From contig NZ_JAGGPU010000011.1 in NCBI RefSeq assembly GCF_018613605.1, forward strand, positions 90,742 through 154,741: a stretch of 64,000 nucleotides of DNA, read 5' to 3'. This document shows, one piece after another, positions 8,316-16,421 of this stretch. The position numbers were made by a program, and so were the translations under genes. The notes beneath the pieces are model-generated. The model was not told where the DNA came from and ran no database searches. It saw only the letters and a program-made list of their open reading frames with translations. Every line of letters begins with the position of its first letter. Position 1 is the first letter of the stretch. The DNA comes from Pedobacter sp. ISL-64. GTDB taxonomy: Bacteria; Bacteroidota; Bacteroidia; Sphingobacteriales; Sphingobacteriaceae.

Positions 8316-8591
8316 TTAGTATCTGAATGACTTATAATCATCCGCATAAATTCCTTTTTCAAACCTCACAAGTTTTTCATTTCTAAAAAAGAAAAATTTG
8401 TAATTTGTGCTGGTGTAATATGTGCTATAAATTCTGGTTCCATCTTCTTCATTCGCAGCGACCAATTCCGGCTTGTTTTTCTTTTTGAAATCAGATTCTG
8501 ACATGCCCATCGTAAAAGTAGGTTCGAAGCCAACAAAGGCCCTACAGCTCAGCATTATTAATGCTAAAACAATTAAAATTATATTTTTCAT
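8316..8591 (-). CDS. Small lipoprotein, paralogue of the neighbouring gene
   Basis: A 91-residue protein with a lipoprotein signal peptide (MKNIILIVLALIMLSC, lipid-accepting Cys 16). The mature part contains MGMSESDFKKKN followed by a strand-rich segment (TRIYSTYY, YKFFFFRNEKLVRFEKG). This pattern parallels GMNENDFKDSH in the next gene and loosely recalls the helix-strand-strand fold of BamE/SmpA-type lipoproteins, but similarity is too low to name it. It lies 11 bases downstream of its paralogue on the same strand. Confidence 0.7.
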   Translation of the reverse strand: MKNIILIVLALIMLSCRAFVGFEPTFTMGMSESDFKKKNKPELVAANEEDGTRIYSTYYTSTNYKFFFFRNEKLVRFEKGIYADDYKSFRY

Positions 8592-8602
8592 GGTTATCTC
8601 CC

Positions 8603-8923
8603 TTATTTCTGATTAGCTTTTGATTCTTCTATTTTCACGGTTTTGTTATTGAAGTAATGCGTTTTTTGCTCAAATTTGTATAGTTTTTTTTGTGCAAAAT
8701 AATAGAAATCAGAAAACGTTGATCTTTCTCCCGAACCTTTATAAACTTCATAGATTGTCGAATCATTGGCGAGGTAAACTAAAGCGGCCCGGCGATGAGA
8801 ATCCTTAAAATCATTTTCGTTCATTCCAACATGGACATTGGATGATTCACTGTTCGGCTTAGCGCGTAGGGCACAGCCGCTGACCATTACGGCCAACATG
8901 GCAATACATAATACATTTTTCAT
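8603..8923 (-). CDS. Small lipoprotein, first of a tandem pair
   Basis: A 106-residue protein with signal peptide and lipobox (AVMVSGC, Cys 17). The mature part has HVGMNENDFKDSHRRAA and then DSTIYEVYKGSG and KKLYKFEQKTHYF, matching the layout of the 8316-8591 product, so the two genes look like a tandem duplication that has diverged. Function unknown; the helix plus strand layout is reminiscent of BamE-like folds only in outline. Confidence 0.7.
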   Translation of the reverse strand: MKNVLCIAMLAVMVSGCALRAKPNSESSNVHVGMNENDFKDSHRRAALVYLANDSTIYEVYKGSGERSTFSDFYYFAQKKLYKFEQKTHYFNNKTVKIEESKANQK

Positions 8924-9070
8924 TTTGTGTGTTTATTTGTGTGTATCGAAGCCAATTCAATAATGATGCCTTTAATATTCCTAAAACTTTTGGAGCGTTA
9001 TAGTTTTTGAACTTTGTTTTAAGGCATTGATTGTCAGCTGATTTATTTACGTAATTTTTTATTTACACAC

Positions 9071-9121
9071 AAAAAAACAGATTGTCTTCATTTACTTTTC
9101 AGCAAAATCAAACAATCTGTT
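9071..9121 (-). terminator. Candidate terminator for dapA
   Basis: AACAGATTGT (9076-9085) and ACAATCTGTT (9112-9121) form a perfect 10-bp stem with a 26-base loop. On the minus strand it is followed by a run of T. The large loop makes this less certain than the other terminators. Confidence 0.6.
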
Positions 9122-9146
9122 CTAAAAATATTAATTGGGGTAGTGT

Positions 9147-10034
9147 TTAAGCCACCTCGCTTAGTTTTTCTATCTCTGCAATAATCGATTTTTCTAACGC
9201 CACAGAAGCTTTAACCAATGGCAACCTTACTGTATCGCCACAAACACCTAAATGTTTTAATGCCGCTTTTATTCCTGCCGGATTTCCCTCAGCAAAAGCC
9301 AAACGGGTAAATTCTATTAAGCTTAAATGAGCAGGCAAGGCCGCTTTATAATCGCCAGCTAAACAAAGTTTCACCATGTCAGAAAATTGCTTAGGTAAAG
9401 CATTCCCGATTACAGAAATAATCCCTGCTGCACCTAAAGCGATCATTGGCAAGGTAACCGGATCATCACCAGAGATTAAAAGAAAATCTGCAGGTTTATC
9501 TCTCATAATCTGGTTAAACTGATCAAAACTTCCTGAAGCTTCTTTGGTCGCGATGATGTTTTTAAAATCATACGCCAGTCTGCAGGTAGTTTCCGGGCTC
9601 ATGTTGCTTCCGGTACGGCCAGGTACGTTGTATAAAATCAAATCTAAAGGAGAAATTTCTGCTAAGTATTTATAGTGCTGATAAATTCCTTCCTGCGTAG
9701 GTTTATTGTAATATGGACTAACCGATAAAATGGCGCTGTATCCGTTAGTATCGAAAGATTTAATATCTTCAGCAATGGCCAAAGTGTTATTGCCACCTAT
9801 GCCGGCAACCAGCGGTAATCTATTGTTATTAATTTCAGCAGTATAGGCCCACACCTTCTTCTTCTCGTCCCTGGTCATTGTAGCGGTTTCGCCGGTTGTA
9901 CCTAAAGAAACGAGGTAATCTATCCCTCCGTCTACCAAATGATTAATCAGGTTTTTTAAGCCGTTATAATCAACTGATCCATCTGTGTTGAAAGGTGTAA
10001 CTAATGCTACACCAGTACCCTGAAATTTGTTCAT
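9147..10034 (-). CDS. dapA: 4-hydroxy-tetrahydrodipicolinate synthase
   Basis: Condenses pyruvate with aspartate semialdehyde in the lysine/diaminopimelate pathway. The (beta/alpha)8 aldolase signatures are present: GTTGE at residues 45-49, Y135 in LILYNVPGRTG and the Schiff-base lysine K164 in IIATKEASG. The length of 295 residues is standard. It lies downstream of ligA on the same strand, separated by an 88-base repeat-like spacer, so a common transcript is possible but not shown. Confidence 0.96.
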   Translation of the reverse strand: MNKFQGTGVALVTPFNTDGSVDYNGLKNLINHLVDGGIDYLVSLGTTGETATMTRDEKKKVWAYTAEINNNRLPLVAGIGGNNTLAIAEDIKSFDTNGYSAILSVSPYYNKPTQEGIYQHYKYLAEISPLDLILYNVPGRTGSNMSPETTCRLAYDFKNIIATKEASGSFDQFNQIMRDKPADFLLISGDDPVTLPMIALGAAGIISVIGNALPKQFSDMVKLCLAGDYKAALPAHLSLIEFTRLAFAEGNPAGIKAALKHLGVCGDTVRLPLVKASVALEKSIIAEIEKLSEVA

Positions 10035-10059
10035 TTTAATTTATAATTATTGAATTTTG

Positions 10060-10122
10060 AATGAGAGATTGAATGAATGCCTTGGACATTCTATCATTCA
10101 CTAATTCAATCACTCTCTCATT
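10060..10122. repeat. Imperfect inverted repeat between ligA and dapA
   Basis: AATGAGAGATTGAATGAATG (10060-10079) and a complementary, slightly longer arm at 10095-10122 form an interrupted hairpin. The word composition (GAATGAGAG, TTGAATGA) is low complexity and resembles the imperfect word repeats at 54496-54713. Confidence 0.6.
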
Positions 10123-12135
10123 TTATTTTATCATCTCTAAAAGTTCGGCATCGCTGATGATCGGAACGTTTAGTTTATTCGCTTTTTCTAATTTCGATGG
10201 CCCCATATTGTCGCCTGCTACCAGGTAATTCAATTTGCCCGAAATACCACTCAGCATCTTGCCTCCATTAGCCTCAATCATATCTTTTAGTTCATCGCGA
10301 CTAAATTTTTCAAAAACGCCCGAAATTACGAATGTTTTTCCAATAAGTCTATCACTATCAAGCGTAATTACTTTTTCTTCAATTTCAAACTGTAATCCGG
10401 CTAATTTTAATAATTCTACCTGCTGTAAATGCTCAGATTTTCCAAAATACTCAACAATACTCTCTGCAATCCGCTGGCCGATCTCATCAATGGCAATTAA
10501 TTCCTCTACAGTAGCTTTAGAAAGGTTGTCGATATTCTTTACGCCAGCGGCAGTTTTCTTTGCAACTGTTTCACCAACATATCGGATACCCAGGCCAAAA
10601 AGTACTTTCTCAAAAGGCATTTCCTTCGACTTTTCAATTCCTGCAAGCATATTCTCGATCGATCGTTCTCCGAAACGGTCTAAGGTTTTCAGTTGATCTG
10701 ATTTTTGGTACAGGGTATATAAATCGCTGATGTGCCTTACAAGGCCATGCTTATAAAAGGTTTCAATAGTTTCATCGCCGAGCCCATCAATGTTCATGGC
10801 CTTGCGTGAAATGAAATGTTGAATTTTTCCAACAATCTGTGGCGGGCAACCCTCATCGTTAAGGCAATAATGAACTGCTTCTCCTTCTCTTCTGATTAAT
10901 TCTGTTCCACATTCGGGGCAGTTGTGTAAATATTGAACCTTTGTAGCGCCAGGCAATCGCTTATCTAAATTTACCTTGATAATTTTTGGAATAATCTCAC
11001 CACCTTTTTCTACATAAACGGTATCGCCTTCATGTAAATCTAAACGATCTATTTCGTTCGCATTATGCAATGTAGCGCGTTTAACCGTGGTGCCGGCCAA
11101 TAAAACAGGTTTTAAATTGGCAACCGGCGTAACTGCACCTGTTCTCCCTACCTGATAGGTTACTTTTTCTAATACAGTTTCAACCTCTGCTGCTTTGTAT
11201 TTGTATGAAATGGCCCAACGTGGAGATTTAGACGTGAAACCTAATTCTTGCTGTTGTGCATAACTGTTCACCTTAATTACAATACCATCGATATCATAAC
11301 TTAGTTTAAAACGCTCGTTTTCCCAATGGCGTATAAATTCCAGTACTGCATCGATGTTAGAAACTAGTCGGTTATGTTCGCAAACATGGAACCCCCAATC
11401 TTTTACGGCATTTAAACTTTCCCAATGAGTTTTAAATTCATTTTTATCGGTGTATAAGAAATAAATAAAACCATCTAAGGGCCGTTTGGCCACTTCTTTG
11501 CTGTCCTGCATTTTTATAGTGCCCGAAGCAAAATTTCTAGGGTTTGCATAAGGGATCTCACCAAGTTCCTCACGGGCAGCATTTAAGCGTAAAAAAGCCG
11601 CTTTGTGCATAAAAATTTCCCCACGGATTTCGAAATGTTCGGGCGCAACCGCCGATTTGATCTGGTGTGGGATGGTATGAATGGTTTTTACGTTATTGGT
11701 TACATCATCACCTTTGGTGCCGTCGCCGCGGGTAACTGCACGTAAAAGTTTGCCGTTTTCGTAAGTAAGGCTAATGGATAGGCCATCAAATTTTAATTCG
11801 CAAACGTATTCAAAATTATCGCCAATCGCTTTACGGATACGTTCATCAAAATCACGGAGATCCTGCTCATTGTAGGTATTCCCCAACGATAACATGGGGT
11901 ATTTGTGGTTTACGGTAATAAAATTTTTGGTAATATCTCCACCAACACGCTGCGTTGGCGAATTTGGATCGGCAAAATCAGGATTTGCTTTTTCGAGCCC
12001 AGCGAGGTGCTTTAATTTTTTATCAAACTCATAATCGCCAATGGTAGGCATAGCCAGCACATAATAGTTATAATTGTGCTGGTTTAATTCGGCCACCAGG
12101 GCATCCATTTCTTCTTTTATTGCAGTTAGCGACAT
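10123..12135 (-). CDS. ligA: NAD-dependent DNA ligase LigA
   Basis: Seals nicks in DNA using NAD+. The adenylated lysine is K115 in CELKFDGLS. The adenylation domain is followed by an OB fold, a four-Cys zinc finger (CPECG ... CLNDEGC, near residue 410), helix-hairpin-helix repeats and a C-terminal BRCT domain (about 590-670, with GKTFVISGVFEKFSRDEL). The length of 670 residues is the family norm. The protein is complete, with no missing catalytic residue noticed. Confidence 0.97.
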   Translation of the reverse strand: MSLTAIKEEMDALVAELNQHNYNYYVLAMPTIGDYEFDKKLKHLAGLEKANPDFADPNSPTQRVGGDITKNFITVNHKYPMLSLGNTYNEQDLRDFDERIRKAIGDNFEYVCELKFDGLSISLTYENGKLLRAVTRGDGTKGDDVTNNVKTIHTIPHQIKSAVAPEHFEIRGEIFMHKAAFLRLNAAREELGEIPYANPRNFASGTIKMQDSKEVAKRPLDGFIYFLYTDKNEFKTHWESLNAVKDWGFHVCEHNRLVSNIDAVLEFIRHWENERFKLSYDIDGIVIKVNSYAQQQELGFTSKSPRWAISYKYKAAEVETVLEKVTYQVGRTGAVTPVANLKPVLLAGTTVKRATLHNANEIDRLDLHEGDTVYVEKGGEIIPKIIKVNLDKRLPGATKVQYLHNCPECGTELIRREGEAVHYCLNDEGCPPQIVGKIQHFISRKAMNIDGLGDETIETFYKHGLVRHISDLYTLYQKSDQLKTLDRFGERSIENMLAGIEKSKEMPFEKVLFGLGIRYVGETVAKKTAAGVKNIDNLSKATVEELIAIDEIGQRIAESIVEYFGKSEHLQQVELLKLAGLQFEIEEKVITLDSDRLIGKTFVISGVFEKFSRDELKDMIEANGGKMLSGISGKLNYLVAGDNMGPSKLEKANKLNVPIISDAELLEMIK

Positions 12136-12506
12136 AAGACAAATATAGAAAAAGGAGGAATTGGTTTTAATGATGATAAGAAATAAATCTGGGAGAATTA
12201 GCTTGACTCATGGTATGTTTAATTTATCGAACAAGATGAATTGTTAGATTTTAAGGGCACAGGGTGAAGGCAGCCCGTTGGAGTAGGATACTATTCAGGA
12301 TTTGCAGTCACACATTCTCTTTCGTCTTGTGTTTCGATATTTCTTGTCCCATTTAGAATATAATACATTTACTTTTCATTCTAAAAATCGTCGGCAAATT
12401 AGAAGTTATGTTAATTGCCAAGGATCTTTATCAATCGAGGCTATGTCCGAAGATTTTTTTTACGCTTTTGCTGTGCCTTTAGTCATGGGGCATGTTAAGT
12501 TTCATT
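12136..12506. other. Gene-free AT-rich region beside ligA
   Basis: About 370 bases with no convincing gene. An 87-codon frame on the plus strand (12302-12565) runs into the opposite-strand ATPase gene and encodes nothing recognisable. No hairpin terminator was seen. Confidence 0.4.
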
Positions 12507-13814
12507 TTATGGCCGTAACATCCATTTCCAAGCTGGAATTATTTGAATATGCACACCATCTATAGTCAACTCTTCTTCTTCATCGAGCGTAATAATCAAA
12601 GCTTCGCTAACTTTACAGTAGATGGTAGCTTTAAGCAGTCCTTTTATTTCCCTGTTCCTTGTATCAGGATCAGTGAGCGTCCAACTTACCTGTACGGGTA
12701 AAGCGGTTCCGCCTTCTGGATAGATTATGAAATCACATTCGCCGGATGCCTCTGCATAGTAATAGATATTATTAGTATATATATTTCCGAATTTAAGATA
12801 AAGCTCTTTATATACTAGGTTTTCTAATAATAAACCATTATTGCCCGTATACTGTGCTGTATTTGCATTTAGCAATCCGTTATCCAGCCAATAAATTTTT
12901 TTGTCTGATTTCTCTCGCTTACTCTCTGAATAATCAAACCTGCTAATTCTTTTAAACAGATAAGCTTGTTCAGCCATATTCATCGCGTCATAAACACTAT
13001 TTACCCCTACATTGTACTGCTGTGATTTAAGCTGGTTATATAACCGGCGAATGCTTATCGTTTTGCCTATTGTCGATGCAGCCTGGCGATAAAGGCTTCT
13101 TAGATAGGCGTAATTACTCAAATGATTATATTCAATAATGTCTCTTAGTAACATTGCATTATAATATTCCTGTAAATAGGCCAAACTTATTTGTTGCGAA
13201 GGGAGATTAATTGTTTCTGGATATCCTCCATTAACTAAGTACTTATGAAATAACGCTATTGTTTTGCTTTTGGCTAATCCATACTCTGATGGTATAAAAT
13301 TACTGAATTCGCAGTATTCTTTGAAGGAAAGAGGAAGTAACTCGATTGCTATGCTACGACCTCGCAATACAGATTTCAGCTCTGTATGAAGTACAGAACT
13401 GTTGCTGCCTGTAAAAAAAATTTTTTTTGATAAGGTTTCGTTAATACGGTTTACGAATCGCTCCCAACCTGGTGCCGCTTGCACTTCATCAAAAAAGAAC
13501 CACGCATTTTCCAATTTGGTTTCTGGATTGAGCTCCTGCCATGCTTGTAGAATTAAATCGAGCTGATGGGGTTCGAATTGTATACGTTCATCTTCAAAAT
13601 TGAAATAGATAATCTGTTGAGGTGATATATGGCGAACTTTTTTTAACTCCTCAATTGTCAATTGCATTGCTGAGGTTTTGCCTACACGCCGCGGGCCGAT
13701 AATTGCCTGTATTTTTTCAAGATCTAACGATATGCCAGTATTACGAGATCTAAGATTCTTAGACAGGGTTCTTTCTTGGTTTTGAATTAAAATCTCTTTA
13801 ATTATTTCTTTCAT
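12507..13814 (-). CDS. AAA-family ATPase with DUF4143 domain
   Basis: A 435-residue protein. Walker A is GPRRVGKTSA near residue 40 and Walker B is WFFFDEVQAAPGWE, followed by the sensor-like KKIFFTGSNSS and RGRSIAIELLPLSFKEYC, all typical of AAA_14 ATPases. The C-terminal half (YWLDNGLLNA, LENLVYKELY, SGECDFIIYPE) matches DUF4143, which has a PD-(D/E)XK-like look. These proteins are common in variable gene sets of bacteria and archaea, and their cellular role is not established. I start at the ATG at 13814 rather than five codons upstream. It stands alone in an AT-rich stretch between ligA and an AcpH-like gene, suggesting acquisition. Confidence 0.85.
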   Translation of the reverse strand: MKEIIKEILIQNQERTLSKNLRSRNTGISLDLEKIQAIIGPRRVGKTSAMQLTIEELKKVRHISPQQIIYFNFEDERIQFEPHQLDLILQAWQELNPETKLENAWFFFDEVQAAPGWERFVNRINETLSKKIFFTGSNSSVLHTELKSVLRGRSIAIELLPLSFKEYCEFSNFIPSEYGLAKSKTIALFHKYLVNGGYPETINLPSQQISLAYLQEYYNAMLLRDIIEYNHLSNYAYLRSLYRQAASTIGKTISIRRLYNQLKSQQYNVGVNSVYDAMNMAEQAYLFKRISRFDYSESKREKSDKKIYWLDNGLLNANTAQYTGNNGLLLENLVYKELYLKFGNIYTNNIYYYAEASGECDFIIYPEGGTALPVQVSWTLTDPDTRNREIKGLLKATIYCKVSEALIITLDEEEELTIDGVHIQIIPAWKWMLRP

Positions 13815-14154
13815 GATACAAATATACAAAATCGTCTTTATTTAAGATTTATTTATGCTAAAAATATCTTTTTGATAAAGACTATTATTTGAAAACTATC
13901 TTTCATGGAGATATGATTTATGGAAATTCCCTTTTAAGAATCAAGACTATTCTGTCATGATATCTGTGGAATTATATTTGGCATTGGGATCAAACTATTG
14001 TCCAGTATACTTATAATATAAGCTAAACTTAATTTTATGAAGTATAAAAATAGAGCCTTTCTGCTATAAAATATTGGGAACGATAAGATTAAGTATTCAT
14101 CATATCTGGTCTAACTTCTGTTAATGCTCAACTGATTAATATCCAAGAAACGTT
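13815..14154. other. Gene-free AT-rich region
   Basis: About 340 bases without a plausible gene, terminator or repeat. It lies upstream of the ATPase gene, whose promoter it presumably holds. Confidence 0.4.
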
Positions 14155-14829
14155 TTATATTAACTTCCCCTCAATCTCCTCAAAAATGTCCATATAATCT
14201 TTTTCTAGAACGGTTTTAAAAATCCCAAGTTCAAAAGTCAGCTGCTGCAACTGCTTTTCATTTAACGTTTCTGGCCACAAACGCATACAGATCCTGTTAA
14301 GGGCATAACTGATATTTTCGAGTTTTTGGTAACTCAATAGGTATTTACTGCTGATGAACTCTTTTAGGAAGTTGAAAAATACTTCTGGATCTTTCAGGTT
14401 ACAGTGCTTCAGAAAATCGCTTAATGATTCTTTTTTTACAGCTTCGAGTTTATCATAAAAATGATTCACCTGAACCAGATTATGCGTTACCAATAAATGA
14501 TCCAGTAAAAGTTCTAAGCCAATGTGTGCGAGGAATGACGGGCGTACAGCAGTATTTTCTACAATGGGCTTAATGAGCTGCTTAAGCTCAGTGGTTTTCT
14601 CGAGAAAAAAATTAGATGAATGAAAAAGCAGGTCGACCGCTAAATGTCTTTTCCAGCCCATAAGCAGGTTTTCTTCATCAGGATTTCCTTTAAACAGGAA
14701 TTCATTCTTCTGTGGATATAAATTTGCCTCTTTTGCAGCATTTTTAATCAGATCTGGCAAAACCGTTCCCATTACCACATTGGCATCATTATTTGTCCGG
14801 TCGAAATAATAATGGGATAAAAAGTTCAT
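14155..14829 (-). CDS. Acyl carrier protein phosphodiesterase-like (AcpH/DUF479 family)
   Basis: A 224-residue, mostly helical protein beginning MNFLSHYYFDR and containing VVMGTVLPDL and a histidine/aspartate pattern (WKRHLAVDLLFHSS, HIGLELLLDHLLV) like that of AcpH, the HD-type phosphodiesterase that removes 4'-phosphopantetheine from acyl carrier protein. Bacteroidota members usually carry this annotation without biochemical proof. It is transcribed away from tyrS with a 171-base spacer. Confidence 0.65.
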   Translation of the reverse strand: MNFLSHYYFDRTNNDANVVMGTVLPDLIKNAAKEANLYPQKNEFLFKGNPDEENLLMGWKRHLAVDLLFHSSNFFLEKTTELKQLIKPIVENTAVRPSFLAHIGLELLLDHLLVTHNLVQVNHFYDKLEAVKKESLSDFLKHCNLKDPEVFFNFLKEFISSKYLLSYQKLENISYALNRICMRLWPETLNEKQLQQLTFELGIFKTVLEKDYMDIFEEIEGKLI

Positions 14830-14940
14830 TTTGCAAGGTAATGTTTTCTTATATGGTTGTAAAGAGCCAATGGTAAAATATTGGTAAGGTTACGGGGCTG
14901 CAAAGCGCAATTGCGATAACTCATTTACAAAACCAACTAA

Positions 14941-14973
14941 TTTGCTTTAAACTAAGCTAAAATTTTATCTTTG
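14941..14973 (+). promoter_or_regulatory. Promoter of tyrS
   Basis: TTTG at 14941-14944 and an exact TAnnTTTG element (TATCTTTG) at 14966-14973, spaced by 21 bases, match the Bacteroidota -33/-7 consensus. Transcription would begin near 14980, about 20 bases before the tyrS start codon. Confidence 0.7.
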
Positions 14974-15000
14974 CACGCACATTATTAAAGTGTTTGTACA

Positions 15001-16287
15001 ATGACGAATTTTGTTGAAGAGTTAAGATGGCGTGGCATGCTGCATGATATTATGCCGAATACTGAGGAAAAGTTAAACGAGGGTATGACTTCTGGCTATA
15101 TCGGTTTCGACCCTACTGCAGATTCGTTGCACGTTGGGCACTTAACGCAGATCATGACACTGATTCATTTTCAAAATGCTGGTCACAAGCCGTTTGCTTT
15201 AGTTGGTGGTGCTACAGGTATGGTAGGCGATCCATCGGGAAAATCTGATGAACGTAATCTTCAGACACCTGAAATGATTGAGCATAACCTGAAAGGCATG
15301 AAAAAGCAATTATCTAAATTCTTAAAATTTGAAGAAGGTGGAAATGGCGCTGTAATGGTTAACAATGCCGATTGGTTTAAGGATATGAATCTTTTTACCT
15401 TTATCAGGGATGTAGGTAAACACATTACCGTGAACTACATGATGGCAAAGGATAGTGTTAAAAGACGTTTGGAAGGTGATTCTGGCCTATCTTTTACCGA
15501 GTTCTGTTACCAGTTGATTCAGGGTTACGATTTTTATCATTTATGGAAAAATGAAAACTGTTTGGTACAGATGGGTGGATCTGATCAATGGGGCAATATT
15601 GTTACCGGTACGGAGCTGATCAGAAGAAAAGATGCTGGTACAGCTTATGCCATTACTACACAGTTAATTAAAAAGGCAGATGGAACCAAATTCGGTAAAA
15701 CGGAAAGCGGAGCAGTTTGGTTAGATCCAGAGAAAACTTCTCCATATAAATTCTACCAATTTTGGTTAAATGCATCAGATGATGATGTGAAAAAATGGAT
15801 ACGCATTTTTACCCTTAAAAATAAAGAAGAAATAGAAGCCTTGGAAAAGGAGCATGATGCCGCTCCGCATCTGCGTATCCTGCAAAAAGCTTTAGCTCAA
15901 GATATCACCATAAAAACCCACTCGGAGGAAGCTTTGGAAACTGCTATTAAAACATCTGAGTTTTTATTTGGTAACGGATCGTTAGAATTTTTGAAGAGTT
16001 TGTCAGAAAGCCAGGTGTTAGAAATGTTCGAAGGTATTCCACAGTTTAATATTTCTAAATCTGAATTGGCAGAGGGCATTGATGCGGCTACCTTACTTGC
16101 AGAAAAGGCTGCTGTTTTTCCATCTAAGGGAGAGGCTAAAAAAACCATTCAGGGTGGAGGTGTTTCGGTAAATAAAGAAAAGGTAGCTGAAATGGCCCAA
16201 GTCTTTAATGCAGATCATCTGATAAACGATAAATTCATCGTGGTACAAAAAGGAAAGAAAAATTACTTCCTTTTAATCGCCGGATAA
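15001..16287 (+). CDS. tyrS: Tyrosyl-tRNA synthetase
   Basis: Charges tRNA-Tyr. Class I features are present: the HIGH-like motif HVGH at residues 44-47, the KMSKS-like KFGKT around residue 230, the tyrosine pocket motif CYQLIQGYDF and GGSDQWGNI, and a C-terminal S4 RNA-binding domain (about 360-428, with KGEAKKTIQGGGVSVNKEKV). The 428-residue length is normal. It is monocistronic, with its own promoter and a 14-bp terminator stem. Confidence 0.97.
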   Translation: MTNFVEELRWRGMLHDIMPNTEEKLNEGMTSGYIGFDPTADSLHVGHLTQIMTLIHFQNAGHKPFALVGGATGMVGDPSGKSDERNLQTPEMIEHNLKGMKKQLSKFLKFEEGGNGAVMVNNADWFKDMNLFTFIRDVGKHITVNYMMAKDSVKRRLEGDSGLSFTEFCYQLIQGYDFYHLWKNENCLVQMGGSDQWGNIVTGTELIRRKDAGTAYAITTQLIKKADGTKFGKTESGAVWLDPEKTSPYKFYQFWLNASDDDVKKWIRIFTLKNKEEIEALEKEHDAAPHLRILQKALAQDITIKTHSEEALETAIKTSEFLFGNGSLEFLKSLSESQVLEMFEGIPQFNISKSELAEGIDAATLLAEKAAVFPSKGEAKKTIQGGGVSVNKEKVAEMAQVFNADHLINDKFIVVQKGKKNYFLLIAG

Positions 16288-16291
16288 TATT

Positions 16292-16331
16292 TTCAAGCCC
16301 AATGAAATTAAAAGTACTCATTGGGCTTGAA
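16292..16331. terminator. Terminator after tyrS
   Basis: A perfect 14-bp stem, TTCAAGCCCAATGA paired with its complement (16318-16331), with a 12-base loop. It sits between convergent tyrS and the outer-membrane protein gene and may serve both. Confidence 0.85.
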
Positions 16332-16352
16332 TTTAAAATTGAAGCTCAAAAC

Positions 16353-16397
16353 GCCTTATGGTGTTTCGACAGGCTCAACATGACACCCCATAAGGTG
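16353..16397. repeat. Hairpin with dispersed TCGACAGGCTCA repeat core
   Basis: CCTTATGG (16354-16361) and CCATAAGG (16388-16395) enclose a core TTCGACAGGCTCAACATGAC. The same core occurs as one arm of the inverted repeat at 62749-62816, so this is one copy of a dispersed intergenic REP-like family. Confidence 0.75.
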
Positions 16398-16421
16398 CCT
16401 TTCTTTTAACTTCTTTTGTAA

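Noticed and set aside
12302..12565. 87-residue plus-strand ORF beside ligA
   Set aside because: No family features, no ribosome binding site, and it runs into the opposite-strand ATPase gene.
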